This document shows, piece after piece, positions 17,283 to 26,515 of a stretch of DNA of 64,000 bases (the stretch's first letter is position 1; the number at the start of each line of letters is the position of its first letter). A program made the translations under genes and the position numbers. The notes under the pieces are model-generated. The model was not told where the DNA came from. It saw nothing but the letters and a program-made list of their open reading frames with translations, and did not search any database. This DNA comes from DATMRS01 sp035566015 (GTDB lineage: Bacteria > Pseudomonadota > Alphaproteobacteria > Sphingomonadales > Sphingomonadaceae), in NCBI GenBank assembly GCA_035566015.1, contig DATMRS010000014.1, forward strand, positions 1 through 64,000, in the 5' to 3' direction.

Positions 17283-17936
17283 ATGTCCGTTCGCACCAAG
17301 ATATGCGGCCTTTCAACGCCCGAGACGCTCGCCGCCGCGCTGCGCCATGGGGCGAGCCATGTCGGCTTCATCTTCTTCCCGAAAAGCCCCCGCAATGTCG
17401 ATCCGGACAGGGCGGCGTTGCTCGCGCGGCAGCTTCCCTCGCATGTCGCCGCCGTCGGCGTGTTCGTCGATCCCGCGCCCGATCTGCTGGCGCAGGTCCT
17501 GAGCCGCGTGCCCTTGCAGGTCGTCCAGCTCCACGGGCGCGAGCGGCCGGCTTTCGCGGCCGAGGTTCGCGACATTCACGGCGTCGAGCTGTGGAAGGCG
17601 CTGCCGATCCGCGCCCGCGCCGATCTGGCGGCGGCGCGCGACTATGTCGGCGCGGCCGATCGCATCCTCTACGACGCGAAGACGCCCGAGGACGCCGACC
17701 TGCCCGGCGGCATGGGCCTGCGGTTCGACTGGAAGCTGCTCGACAGGGATACCGGCGGCTTCGTCCATCCGCTTCCCTGGCTGCTGTCAGGCGGGCTCGA
17801 TGCCGGCAATGTCGCCGAGGCGGTGGGCATCACCGGCGCGGATTTCGTCGATGTCTCCTCGGGCGTCGAGAGCGCGCCGGGCGTGAAGGATGTGGACAAG
17901 ATCGCCGGCTTCCTCCAAGCGGTCGAACGATTATGA
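17283..17936 (+). CDS. trpF: Phosphoribosylanthranilate isomerase
   Basis: TrpF carries out the Amadori rearrangement of phosphoribosylanthranilate in tryptophan synthesis. The 217-residue barrel has the N-terminal KICGLSTPETL (catalytic Cys), VGFIFFPKSPRNV, QLHGRE, and the C-terminal LSGGLDAGNVAEA and DVSSGVESAPGVKD phosphate-binding motifs with the catalytic Asp. Its stop overlaps the trpB start (ATGA). It begins the trpF-trpB-trpA-accD-folC block common in alphaproteobacteria. Confidence 0.96.
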   Translation: MSVRTKICGLSTPETLAAALRHGASHVGFIFFPKSPRNVDPDRAALLARQLPSHVAAVGVFVDPAPDLLAQVLSRVPLQVVQLHGRERPAFAAEVRDIHGVELWKALPIRARADLAAARDYVGAADRILYDAKTPEDADLPGGMGLRFDWKLLDRDTGGFVHPLPWLLSGGLDAGNVAEAVGITGADFVDVSSGVESAPGVKDVDKIAGFLQAVERL

Positions 17937-19144
17937 CCCTCGCCAATTCCCTCCGCTCGCAGCCCGACGCACAGGGCCATTTCGGGCAGTTCGGCGGCCG
18001 CTACGTCGCCGAGACGCTGATGCCGCTGATCCTCGATCTCGAACGCGAATATCGCGCCGCCAAGGCCGATCCGGCGTTCAGGGCCGAGTTCGACGATCTG
18101 ATGAAGCATTATGTCGGCCGCCCCAGCCCGCTCTATTTCGCCGAGCGGCTGACCGGGCATCTCGGCGGCGCGAAGGTCTATCTGAAGCGCGAGGAGCTGA
18201 ACCACACCGGCGCGCACAAGATCAACAATTGCATCGGCCAGATCCTCCTCGCCCGCCGCATGGGCAAGACGAAGATCATCGCCGAGACGGGGGCCGGCCA
18301 GCATGGCGTCGCCACCGCCACCGTCGCCGCGCGCTTCGGCCTGCCCTGCACCATCTTCATGGGCGCGGTGGATGTGGAGCGGCAGCAGCCCAACGTCTTC
18401 CGCATGAAGCTGCTCGGCGCCGAGGTCCAGTCGGTCGAGAGCGGGGCGAGGACGCTCAAGGACGCGATGAACGAGGCGCTGCGCCACTGGGTCGCCAACG
18501 TCCACGACACTTTCTACATCATCGGCACGGCGGCCGGCCCGCACCCCTATCCCGAACTGGTGCGCGATTTCCAGTCGATCATCGGCCGCGAGACGCGCGC
18601 GCAGATCATGGAAGCGGAGGGTCGCCTGCCCGATCTCCTGATCGCGCCGGTAGGCGGCGGATCGAACGCGATCGGCCTGTTCCACCCCTTCCTCGACGAT
18701 CCGCAAGTCGCGATGATCGGCGTCGAGGCGGCGGGCTTCGGCCTCGACAGCGGCAAGCACGCCGCCAGCCTCGCGGGCGGATCGCCCGGCGTGCTCCACG
18801 GCAATCGCACCTATCTGTTGCAGGATGAGGACGGGCAGATCACCGAGGCGCATTCTATCTCGGCCGGCCTCGATTATCCGGGCATCGGCCCCGAGCATAG
18901 CTGGCTGCACGAGATCGGCCGGGTGCGATATGAACCCGTCACCGACGATGAGGCGCTGGCCGCCTTCCAGACGCTCTGCAAGCTCGAAGGCATCATCCCG
19001 GCGCTCGAATCGGCGCATGCGCTGGCGGCGGCCGAGCGGATCGTGCCCACCTTGCCGAAGGACCAGATCGTCGTCGTCAATGTCAGCGGCCGGGGGGACA
19101 AGGACATCTTCACCGTCGCCGACGCGCTGGGGGTGAAGCTGTGA
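17933..19144 (+). CDS. trpB: Tryptophan synthase beta chain
   Basis: TrpB condenses indole with L-serine using PLP. The 403-residue protein has GQFGGRYVAETLMP at the start, the PLP lysine in NHTGAHKINN (about residue 90), AETGAGQHGVATA, the phosphate-binding glycine loop PVGGGSNAIG and the C-terminal SGRGDKD. It overlaps trpF and trpA by four bases each, as expected for subunits made in equal amounts. Confidence 0.97.
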   Translation: MTLANSLRSQPDAQGHFGQFGGRYVAETLMPLILDLEREYRAAKADPAFRAEFDDLMKHYVGRPSPLYFAERLTGHLGGAKVYLKREELNHTGAHKINNCIGQILLARRMGKTKIIAETGAGQHGVATATVAARFGLPCTIFMGAVDVERQQPNVFRMKLLGAEVQSVESGARTLKDAMNEALRHWVANVHDTFYIIGTAAGPHPYPELVRDFQSIIGRETRAQIMEAEGRLPDLLIAPVGGGSNAIGLFHPFLDDPQVAMIGVEAAGFGLDSGKHAASLAGGSPGVLHGNRTYLLQDEDGQITEAHSISAGLDYPGIGPEHSWLHEIGRVRYEPVTDDEALAAFQTLCKLEGIIPALESAHALAAAERIVPTLPKDQIVVVNVSGRGDKDIFTVADALGVKL

Positions 19145-19956
19145 GCCGGATCGCCGCCGCCTTCGCCCGCGCGAAAGCCGAAGATCGCGCCGCGCTCGTC
19201 ACCTTCGTCACCGGCGGCGATCCCTCGCCCGCCGCGATGCCCGCCATTCTCGACGCGCTCGTCGCGGGCGGGGCGGACGTGATCGAACTGGGCATGCCCT
19301 TCACCGATCCGATGGCGGACGGCCCCGCGATCCAGCAGGCCAACCTCCGTGCGCTGGGCGCCGGCACCACCACTGCCGCGCTGCTCGGCATCGCCGCCGA
19401 TTTCCGGGCGCGGCATCCCGAAACGCCGCTCATCCTGATGGGCTACAGCAACCCGATGGTCCGGCGCGGCGCGGAATGGTTCGCGAAAGCGGCGGCCGAC
19501 GCGGGCGTCGATGGCGTCATCTGCGTCGATGTGCCGCCCGAGGAGGACGACGTGCTCGGCCCGGCGCTTCGGGTGCACGACATCGCCACGATTCGCCTCG
19601 CCACGCCGACCACCGACGCGGCGCGCCTGCCGGCGGTGCTCGAAGGCGCGTCGGGTTTCCTTTATTATGTCTCGGTCGCGGGCATCACCGGCCTGCAACA
19701 GGCGGCGCAGGTGAGCATCGAAACCGCGGTCGCGCGCCTCAAGGCGGCGACCGCGTTGCCCGTCGCGGTCGGCTTCGGCATCCGCACGCCCGATCAGGCG
19801 GCGGCGATCGGCCGTGTCGCGGACGGTGTCGTCGTCGGCTCGGCGATCGTCGATATCATCGCGGAGGGCGGCGACAAGGCGGCCGCGCCCGTCCGGGATT
19901 TCGTTGCGGGACTCGCCCGTGCGATGGCGGCGGCACGCAAGGAGGAAGCGGCATGA
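19141..19956 (+). CDS. trpA: Tryptophan synthase alpha chain
   Basis: TrpA cleaves indole-3-glycerol phosphate and channels indole to TrpB. The 271-residue protein shows ALVTFVTGGDPS, the catalytic Glu in VIELGMPFTDPMADGP (about residues 47-62, with the catalytic Asp), the loop following GVDGVICVDVPPEE, and the phosphate-binding GFGIRTPDQA and GSAIVDII. The frame overlaps trpB upstream and accD downstream by four bases. Confidence 0.97.
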   Translation: MSRIAAAFARAKAEDRAALVTFVTGGDPSPAAMPAILDALVAGGADVIELGMPFTDPMADGPAIQQANLRALGAGTTTAALLGIAADFRARHPETPLILMGYSNPMVRRGAEWFAKAAADAGVDGVICVDVPPEEDDVLGPALRVHDIATIRLATPTTDAARLPAVLEGASGFLYYVSVAGITGLQQAAQVSIETAVARLKAATALPVAVGFGIRTPDQAAAIGRVADGVVVGSAIVDIIAEGGDKAAAPVRDFVAGLARAMAAARKEEAA

Positions 19957-20810
19957 GCTGGCTCGACAGGGTAAGGCAGAGCATCCCGTTCATCGCGCGG
20001 CGGGAGACGCCCGACAATCTCTGGCACAAATGTCCCGGCTGCGGGCAGATGGTCTTCGTCAAGGAATATGAGGAGAACCAGTCGGTCTGCCCGAAATGCG
20101 GCCATCACGGCCGGATCGGGCCTGACGAGCGCTTCAACGCGCTGTTCGACAGCGGCGTCTATGCCCTCCTCCCCACGCCCGCCGTGCGCGAGGACCCGCT
20201 GCGCTTCCGCGATACCAAGCGCTACACCGATCGGCTGAAGGCCGCGCGCGCCGCGACGGGCGAGCAGGATGCGCTTATCAACGCAAAGGGGGCGATCGAG
20301 GGCAAGCGCGCGGTCGTCGGCGTCCAGGATTTCGCCTTCATGGCCGGATCGATGGGCCTCGCCGTCGGCGCCGCCTTCGTCGCGGGTGTCGAGGCGGCGA
20401 TCGCGGAGAAGGCGCCCTATATCATCTTCACCGCCGCCGGCGGCGCGCGAATGCAGGAGGGCATCCTCTCGCTGATGCAGATGCCGCGCACCACCGTCGC
20501 GATCGCCCGGCTGCGCGAGGCGGGGCTGCCCTATATCGTCGTGATGACCGATCCGACGACCGGCGGCGTCACCGCCAGCTATGCGATGCTGGGCGACATC
20601 CAGCTGGCCGAGCCGGGCGCGCTGATCGGCTTCGCGGGGCAGCGCGTGATCGAATCGACGATCCGCGAGAAGCTGCCCGACGGTTTCCAGCGTGCCGAAT
20701 ATCTGCTCGATCACGGCATGCTCGACATGGTGGTCCACCGCCATAAGCTGCGCGAAACGCTCGCGACGCTGATCGACTATCTCGCGCCCGGAGAACGGGC
20801 GGCCGCATGA
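19953..20810 (+). CDS. accD: Acetyl-CoA carboxylase, carboxyltransferase beta subunit
   Basis: AccD forms the carboxyltransferase with AccA for malonyl-CoA synthesis. The 285-residue protein has the N-terminal zinc ribbon (HKCPGCGQM and VCPKCGHHG, about residues 27-52) and the crotonase-like domain with GSMGLAVGAAFVAG, AAGGARMQEGILSLMQM and TDPTTGGVTASYAMLGD. Its ATG overlaps the trpA stop, so fatty-acid synthesis and tryptophan synthesis genes are translationally linked here, a known alphaproteobacterial arrangement. Confidence 0.97.
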   Translation: MSWLDRVRQSIPFIARRETPDNLWHKCPGCGQMVFVKEYEENQSVCPKCGHHGRIGPDERFNALFDSGVYALLPTPAVREDPLRFRDTKRYTDRLKAARAATGEQDALINAKGAIEGKRAVVGVQDFAFMAGSMGLAVGAAFVAGVEAAIAEKAPYIIFTAAGGARMQEGILSLMQMPRTTVAIARLREAGLPYIVVMTDPTTGGVTASYAMLGDIQLAEPGALIGFAGQRVIESTIREKLPDGFQRAEYLLDHGMLDMVVHRHKLRETLATLIDYLAPGERAAA

Positions 20811-20823
20811 AGGCGTCCTTTTA

Positions 20824-22152
20824 ATGGCTGACCATGCTCATTCCGATAGCCCCGACGTTCAGCATCAGCTCGACAGGCTGGCCCGCCTCTCCCCCGGCGC
20901 CGACGTGCTGGGGCTGGAGCGGATCACCGTCCTGCTCGATCGGCTGGGCAATCCGCAGCATGATCTGCCGCCGGTCTTCCATGTCGCGGGCACCAACGGC
21001 AAGGGATCGGTCTGCGCTTTCCTCCGCGCCTCGATCGAGGCGGCGGGGCATAGCTGCCATGTCTATACCAGCCCGCACCTCGTCCGCTTCAACGAACGCA
21101 TCCGGATATCCGGCGCGCTGATCGACGACGCGCTGCTCGCCAGCCTGCTCGGCGAGGTGCTCGACATCGCGGGCGATGTCAGCCCCAGCTTCTTCGAAGT
21201 CACTACCGCCGCCGCCTTTCTCGCCTTCGCGCGCAATCCCGCGGACGCCTGCGTGATCGAGGTGGGGCTTGGCGGCCGGCTGGACGCGACCAACGTGATC
21301 GAGCGGCCGGCGGTGTGCGGCATCGCCCAGCTCGGCCTCGACCATCAGGCGTTCCTCGGCGACACGATCGAGGAGATTGCGGGCGAGAAAGCGGGCATCG
21401 CCAAGCATGGGGTGCCGCTCGTCACCCAGCATTACCCCGCCCCCCTCGCCAATCGCATCGGCGCCGTCGCGCGCGCGGCGGGCGCGCCCTGGTTCCCGAA
21501 GGGCGGAGCGTGGGACGCCGCTTCCTATCTCGAACGGCTCCATTATCGCGACGAAGCCGGCAAGCTCGATCTGCCGCTGCCGCGCCTGCCCGGCGCGCAT
21601 CAGGCGGGAAACGCCGCCCTCGCCGTCGCGATTCTGCGCCATCAGCAGGCGATCGAGGTGCCCGAGGCCGCGATCCGCGCCGGGCTCGGCTGGGCGGAAT
21701 GGCCCGCGCGGCTCCAGCGCCTCCAGCCCGGCCCGCTGCTCGACCTGCTGCCCGAGGGCGCCGAGCTATGGATCGACGGCGGCCATAACCCCAACGCCGC
21801 GCGCGCGATCGCCGATTTCATGCGCGGCCATGTCGAGCCGCCGCGCCGGTTCCACCTCGTCATGGGGCTGCTGGCGAACAAGGATGCCGACGGCGTGCTC
21901 AAGCCCTTCGTCGGCCAGGCCGCGAGCGTGCAGTTCGTGCCCGTCCCCGATCATCCCTGCCACCCGCCCGAGGCGCTGGCCGCCACCGCGCGCGCGATGG
22001 GGTTCGACGCGCGCCCCGCCGCCGATCCGCAGGAGGCGCTGCGCCGGATCGCGGCCGAAGCGGACCCTGCGCACCCGCCGATGGTGCTGATCGGCGGCTC
22101 GCTCTACCTGTGCGGCGAGATGCTGGCCTTCAACCAGACGCCGCCGGACTGA
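20824..22152 (+). CDS. folC: Bifunctional folylpolyglutamate/dihydrofolate synthase
   Basis: FolC adds glutamate to dihydropteroate and folates. The 442-residue Mur-ligase-type protein carries the ATP loop GTNGKGSVCAFL (about residues 57-68), the folate-binding-loop region with TSPHLVRFNERI, the family signature VIEVGLGGRLDATNVI, and a C-terminal domain with DGGHNPNAARAI. It starts 13 bp after accD and is the last gene of the trpF-folC run. A repeat pair follows its stop. Confidence 0.95.
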   Translation: MADHAHSDSPDVQHQLDRLARLSPGADVLGLERITVLLDRLGNPQHDLPPVFHVAGTNGKGSVCAFLRASIEAAGHSCHVYTSPHLVRFNERIRISGALIDDALLASLLGEVLDIAGDVSPSFFEVTTAAAFLAFARNPADACVIEVGLGGRLDATNVIERPAVCGIAQLGLDHQAFLGDTIEEIAGEKAGIAKHGVPLVTQHYPAPLANRIGAVARAAGAPWFPKGGAWDAASYLERLHYRDEAGKLDLPLPRLPGAHQAGNAALAVAILRHQQAIEVPEAAIRAGLGWAEWPARLQRLQPGPLLDLLPEGAELWIDGGHNPNAARAIADFMRGHVEPPRRFHLVMGLLANKDADGVLKPFVGQAASVQFVPVPDHPCHPPEALAATARAMGFDARPAADPQEALRRIAAEADPAHPPMVLIGGSLYLCGEMLAFNQTPPD

Positions 22153-22163
22153 CCACATACGCC

Positions 22164-22254
22164 GTCATTCCCGCGCAGGCGGGAAGCCATAGGCACTATC
22201 TGCGCCGAAAGGACGAACGCGGCGTTTATGGATTCCCGCCTGCGCGGGAATGAC
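22164..22254. repeat. Inverted pair of type A palindromes
   Basis: Two type A palindromes in opposite orientation, at 22164-22185 and 22231-22254, enclose a 45-bp spacer between the ends of the convergent folC and DUF924 genes. Each arm is itself a hairpin (GTCATTCCCGC paired with GCGGGAA). A paired transcript could fold into a long stem and may act as a bidirectional end signal; no T-run follows. Confidence 0.85.
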
Positions 22255-22267
22255 GATAGTGAGTTGC

Positions 22268-22777
22268 TCAGACCCTACCCAGCGCCGCGTCGCGTCCCTT
22301 GAATCGGCCCTCCACCGCAATCTCCCGCGCATGGCCGATCGCGAAGTCGCGCGCCATCTCCAGTCCCGGCTGCGTGAACAGGGCGAGCGAGCGCACCTGA
22401 TCGGCCATCGTCTCGCCATGCATGAAGGGCAGATAGAGGAACTGGCGCTCGAACGGCGTCATCTCCGCGTCCCAGCCCTTGGCCAACGCCTCGTTCGCCA
22501 GCGCGCGCGCCAGCGGATCGGCGGCGAAAGCGCGCGCGTCGCCCCGGAAGATGTTGCGCGAAAACTGATCGATCAGGACGATCGCGGCCAGCAAGGTGCG
22601 CGGCCGCGCCCGCCATTCGGCCGCATGGGTCGCGATCACCGCCTCGCGCAATGCCCCGAAACGCCGCTCGCACTCGGCGTCCAGCTCCTCATCGATCGCG
22701 AACCGCTTTTCGGGCGGTACTTCCTCCAGCCAGAAATGGAGGACGGCCTCAGCCTGCGCGGCGATCGTCTCAGGCAT
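22268..22777 (-). CDS. DUF924 family protein
   Basis: A 169-residue helical protein with the DUF924 hallmarks FWLEEVPPEKRF near the start, VLIDQFSRNIFRGDARAFAAD in the middle (about residues 68-88) and FLYLPFMHGE. The function of the family is unknown; the fold is predicted to be TPR-like. The start is ATG 22777; a longer frame would run into the upstream gene. Its first eight bases overlap the 3' end of the PEP-CTERM gene. Confidence 0.88.
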   Translation of the reverse strand: MPETIAAQAEAVLHFWLEEVPPEKRFAIDEELDAECERRFGALREAVIATHAAEWRARPRTLLAAIVLIDQFSRNIFRGDARAFAADPLARALANEALAKGWDAEMTPFERQFLYLPFMHGETMADQVRSLALFTQPGLEMARDFAIGHAREIAVEGRFKGRDAALGRV

Positions 22778-23384
22778 GAGCGACGGCGACTCGCGGGCGG
22801 GCGCGGCGCAACAATGCACCGACGCAGCCGAATCCTGCGATCAGCATCGCCCAGCTTGCCGGCTCGGGCACGGCCGTCACCGACGTGAGATAATTGCTCA
22901 GTCCCAGCCCGCCCGCGAAAATGGTATCGGACGATCGCACCGCCAGCCCCGTCAGCGTGCCGTCGATCGGCGTCGTCCCGTAGCGCGAGAGCGCCACCCA
23001 TTCGGTGAAGCTGCTCGTCTCCGGCGCGATGGCGAGCCACGCCCCGCTGTCGTCGAGCGTCAGTTCGGGAAAGGTCGCACCCAGCGAGAATAGCGGCCCC
23101 ATATGCTCGGCATGGGCGGAAAACGCCGTGGGTGAGAAGGCCGCGAACAGCATGGTCCCATCGGGCTGGAACAATGGGCCGCCACTCACGTCCAGCGTAT
23201 CGAGCGTGATGTCGCCCTGGCTATGCTCTTCGAAATGGCCGAGATAGTCATTGGTCAGCGGGTTATACTGATCGTGGAACACGATGCCCTCGAAATGGAC
23301 CTGCACATAGCGCGCAGCCTGCCCGGCCGAGGAAATCGTCGCCAGCGCAAACGCCGCGAGGGCGCACAACTTACGGATACGCAT
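22770..23384 (-). CDS. PEP-CTERM sorting domain protein
   Basis: A 204-residue exported protein: signal peptide at residues 1-22 (basic MRIRK, hydrophobic core, cleavage near AGQA), a beta-rich middle with no recognised catalytic motif, and a C-terminal sorting signal VPEPASWAMLIAGFG followed by a TM segment and RRARPR (about residues 172-200). Such signals are recognised by an exosortase (EpsH/XrtA type) and link to exopolysaccharide production. No exosortase gene is in this window. The specific role is unknown. Confidence 0.85.
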   Translation of the reverse strand: MRIRKLCALAAFALATISSAGQAARYVQVHFEGIVFHDQYNPLTNDYLGHFEEHSQGDITLDTLDVSGGPLFQPDGTMLFAAFSPTAFSAHAEHMGPLFSLGATFPELTLDDSGAWLAIAPETSSFTEWVALSRYGTTPIDGTLTGLAVRSSDTIFAGGLGLSNYLTSVTAVPEPASWAMLIAGFGCVGALLRRARPRVAVAHA

Positions 23385-23529
23385 TGCCTGTCCCCTTTTC
23401 CGCCGTCGGTGGGCCAACGGCAATCAGGCCATTAACCATGACACTCTATCAAGCTTGCGCGCATCGGCAAGTCAGTCCTTATACGCGCTCCGGTGGACTT
23501 CGCCCGCGCCGCACCCTAGATCGCGCCGC

Positions 23530-24336
23530 ATGGCATTCCGGTTCCACAAGATGCACGGCCTCGGCAATGATTTCGTCGTGCTCGACGCGCGCGAGGCGGC
23601 GATCGCGCTCGATCCCGCGCGCGCCCGCGCGCTGGCGGACCGGCGGACCGGCATCGGCTGCGATCAGGTGATCCTGATCGGCCCCGGCGACGACAGCGAC
23701 GTGACGATGCGCATCTGGAACGCCGACGGCTCCGAAGTGGCCGCCTGCGGCAATGCGACGCGCTGCGTGCCCGTCCTCGTCGGCCGCGACGTGACGGTGC
23801 GGACGGCGGCGGGCCTGCTCGACGCGCGCCTGTCGGGTGCTGGCGCGACGGTCGACATGGGCGCGCCCCGCTTCGACTGGGCCGAAATTCCGCTCGCTTA
23901 TGCGATGGACACCGCCGCGCTTCCGGTCGGCTGGGGGCCGCTGACCGCCCCGGCGGCGGTGAGCGTCGGCAATCCGCATCTCGTCTTCTTCGTCGATGAC
24001 GTCGCCGCCGTGCCGCTCGATACGCTGGGGCCGGAGATCGAACATGATCCGCTTTTCCCCGAACGGATCAACGTCAACATCGTCGCCGTCGACAGCCGGA
24101 CCCACGGCGTGATGCGGACGTGGGAGCGCGGCGCCGGGCTCACCCGCGCCTGCGGAACGGGGGCCTGCGCCACCTTCGCCGCCGGCCGCCGTCTCGGCCG
24201 CTTCGATGCCGAGGTGCGGCTCGACCTGCCCGGCGGCCCGCTGACGCTGGGCGAATCGGCGGAGGGGCACATCCTGATGAGCGGCCCCGCCACCCACGTC
24301 TTCACCGGCGAGGCGGAGTGGAGCGCGTTGGCATGA
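23530..24336 (+). CDS. dapF: Diaminopimelate epimerase
   Basis: DapF interconverts LL- and meso-diaminopimelate for lysine and peptidoglycan synthesis. The 268-residue protein has FHKMHGLGNDFVVLDAR at the start and both catalytic cysteines, in AACGNATRCV (about residue 73) and RACGTGACAT (about residue 214). The ATG at 23530 matches the conserved N-terminus. It overlaps mtaB by four bases and leads the dapF-mtaB-ftsY-ispZ run. Confidence 0.96.
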   Translation: MAFRFHKMHGLGNDFVVLDAREAAIALDPARARALADRRTGIGCDQVILIGPGDDSDVTMRIWNADGSEVAACGNATRCVPVLVGRDVTVRTAAGLLDARLSGAGATVDMGAPRFDWAEIPLAYAMDTAALPVGWGPLTAPAAVSVGNPHLVFFVDDVAAVPLDTLGPEIEHDPLFPERINVNIVAVDSRTHGVMRTWERGAGLTRACGTGACATFAAGRRLGRFDAEVRLDLPGGPLTLGESAEGHILMSGPATHVFTGEAEWSALA

Positions 24337-25583
24337 GCGGCCCCGAGGTGGTGACGCTCGGCTGCCGTCTCAACATCGCCGAGAGCGAGGCGATGCGCGC
24401 CCTCGCCCGCGATCAGGACGATCTCGTCATCGTCAACAGTTGCGCGGTGACGGCGCAGGCGGTGCGCGACACCCGCCACGCCATCCGCCGCGCGCATCGC
24501 GACCGGCCCGGCGCGCGCATCGTCGTCACCGGCTGCGCGGCGCAGATCGAGCCGGACACCTTCGCCGCCATGCCCGAAGTCGCCCGCGTCATCGGCAATG
24601 CCGACAAGCAAGTCGCGGCGAGCTTCCTCCCCGACACTGCGAACACGAAAATCCGCGTGTCGGACATCATGCGCGTGCGCGAAACCGCGCCGCATCTCGC
24701 GGGCGCCTTCGCCGATCATGCGCGCGCCTTTGTCGAGGTACAGAACGGCTGCGACCATCGCTGCACCTTCTGCGTGATCCCCTACGGACGCGGCAACAGC
24801 CGCTCGGTCCCGGCCGGGCTGGTGGTCGAGCATATCCGCGCGCTCGTGGAGGCGGGCTATCGCGAGGTGGTGCTGACCGGCGTCGACGTCACCAGCTACG
24901 GCCCCGACCTGCCGGGCAGCCCCACGCTCGGCCAGCTTGTCGAACGCATCCTGCGTCACGTCCCCGATCTGCCGCGCCTGCGTCTGTCCTCGCTCGATTC
25001 GGTGGAGATAGACGATCGCCTGTTCGATCTGTTGACCGGCGAGCCGCGCCTGATGCCGCATCTGCATCTGTCGCTACAGGCGGGCGACGACATGATCTTG
25101 AAGCGGATGAAGCGCCGCCATTCGCGCCGCGACGCGATCCGCATGGTCGAGCGGTTGAAGGCGAAGCGGCCCGGGATCGCGATCGGGGCGGACCTGATCG
25201 CCGGCTTTCCCACCGAGAATGACGCGATGGCGGCGAACAGCCTTGCGCTGATCGACGAATGCGACATCGTCTTCGCGCACATCTTTCCCTATTCGCCGCG
25301 CGCGGGCACCCCGGCGGCGCGGATGCCGCAGGTCGCTCCGCCGGTGGCGAAGGCGCGCGCGGCGGCGCTGCGCGAGGCGTCACGGCGGCGGCGGACGGCA
25401 TGGCTCGCCACACAGGCCGCTTATGTCCAGCAGGTGCTGATCGAGCGCGACGGGCAAAGCGGCCATGCGGAGACGTTCGCGAAGGTGCGGCTCATCGACG
25501 CCGCCCCCATGCGCGCGGGCGAAGTCGTCGCGGTGCGCCCCATCCGCCTCGACGGCGAGATCCTGATCGGAGTTGCGGCATGA
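24333..25583 (+). CDS. mtaB: tRNA (N6-threonylcarbamoyladenosine 37) methylthiotransferase MtaB
   Basis: MtaB adds a methylthio group to t6A37 of tRNA. The 416-residue radical-SAM enzyme has an N-terminal UPF0004 domain with cysteines in TLGCRLN, NSCAVT and TGCAAQ (second cluster), the radical-SAM CxxxCxxC in GCDHRCTFCVIPYGRG (about residues 142-157) and a C-terminal TRAM-like region with PMRAGEVVAV. The frame is contiguous with dapF and ftsY through four-base overlaps. Confidence 0.94.
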   Translation: MSGPEVVTLGCRLNIAESEAMRALARDQDDLVIVNSCAVTAQAVRDTRHAIRRAHRDRPGARIVVTGCAAQIEPDTFAAMPEVARVIGNADKQVAASFLPDTANTKIRVSDIMRVRETAPHLAGAFADHARAFVEVQNGCDHRCTFCVIPYGRGNSRSVPAGLVVEHIRALVEAGYREVVLTGVDVTSYGPDLPGSPTLGQLVERILRHVPDLPRLRLSSLDSVEIDDRLFDLLTGEPRLMPHLHLSLQAGDDMILKRMKRRHSRRDAIRMVERLKAKRPGIAIGADLIAGFPTENDAMAANSLALIDECDIVFAHIFPYSPRAGTPAARMPQVAPPVAKARAAALREASRRRRTAWLATQAAYVQQVLIERDGQSGHAETFAKVRLIDAAPMRAGEVVAVRPIRLDGEILIGVAA

Positions 25584-26515
25584 GTGAGCGTAGCTGGCAC
25601 GAGAAACTGCTGGGCGGCTTCCGCCAGACGTCGGACAGGATCGGGACCAATCTCACCGGCCTGTTCACCAGGGCCGCGCTCGACACCGAGACGCTCGACG
25701 AGATCGAGGAAGCGCTGATCGCGTCCGACCTCGGCCCCACCACGGCCGCGCGCGTGCGGGACCGGCTGGCCGACGAACGCTTCGAGCGCGGCCTCGACGA
25801 GGCTGGCGTGCGCGAGGTGACGGCGCAGGAAATCGCGAAGAGCCTCGCCCCCGCCGCCGTCCCGCTGGAAATCGACGCCTTCCCCCGACCGCAGGTGATC
25901 CTCGTCATCGGCGTCAACGGATCGGGCAAGACGACGACGATCGCCAAGCTCGCCCATCTCCTTCAGGAGCAGGATTACAGCGTGATGCTGGTCGCGGGCG
26001 ACACGTTCCGCGCCGCCGCGATCGGCCAGCTCAAGGTGTGGGCGGATCGCATCGGCGTGCCGATCATCAGCGGCAAGGAAGGCGGCGATGCGGCCGGCCT
26101 CGTCTTCGAAGGGGTGAAGCGCGGCACGGCCGAGGGCATCGACGTGCTGATCGTCGACACCGCCGGCCGCCTCCAGAACAAGAGCGGGCTGATGGACGAG
26201 TTGGCGAAGATCCGCCGTGTCCTCGGCCGCCTCAATCCGGCGGCGCCGCATAATGTCGTCCTCGTCCTCGACGCGACGACCGGGCAGAACGCGCTTTCGC
26301 AGATCGAGGTGTTCCGCGAGACGGCGGGCGTCACGGGCCTCGTGATGACCAAGCTGGACGGCACCGCGCGCGGCGGCGTGCTGGTCGCGGCGGCGGAGAA
26401 ATTCGGCTTGCCGATCCATGCGATCGGCGTCGGCGAAGGCGTGGACGATCTGCGTCCCTTCGATCCGATCGAGGTGGCGCGCGCGATCGCGGGCGCGGAA
26501 ACGGAACGCGCATGA
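25580..26515 (+). CDS. ftsY: Signal recognition particle receptor FtsY
   Basis: FtsY is the membrane-associated GTPase receptor for SRP. The 311-residue protein has a short N-terminal helix region with no long acidic A domain, then the NG domain: P-loop GVNGSGKTTTIAKLA (about residues 115-129), DTFRAAAIGQL, DTAGRLQNK, TKLDGTARGG and GVGEGVDDLRPF. The compact form is usual in alphaproteobacteria. It overlaps mtaB and ispZ by four bases. Confidence 0.96.
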   Translation: MSERSWHEKLLGGFRQTSDRIGTNLTGLFTRAALDTETLDEIEEALIASDLGPTTAARVRDRLADERFERGLDEAGVREVTAQEIAKSLAPAAVPLEIDAFPRPQVILVIGVNGSGKTTTIAKLAHLLQEQDYSVMLVAGDTFRAAAIGQLKVWADRIGVPIISGKEGGDAAGLVFEGVKRGTAEGIDVLIVDTAGRLQNKSGLMDELAKIRRVLGRLNPAAPHNVVLVLDATTGQNALSQIEVFRETAGVTGLVMTKLDGTARGGVLVAAAEKFGLPIHAIGVGEGVDDLRPFDPIEVARAIAGAETERA

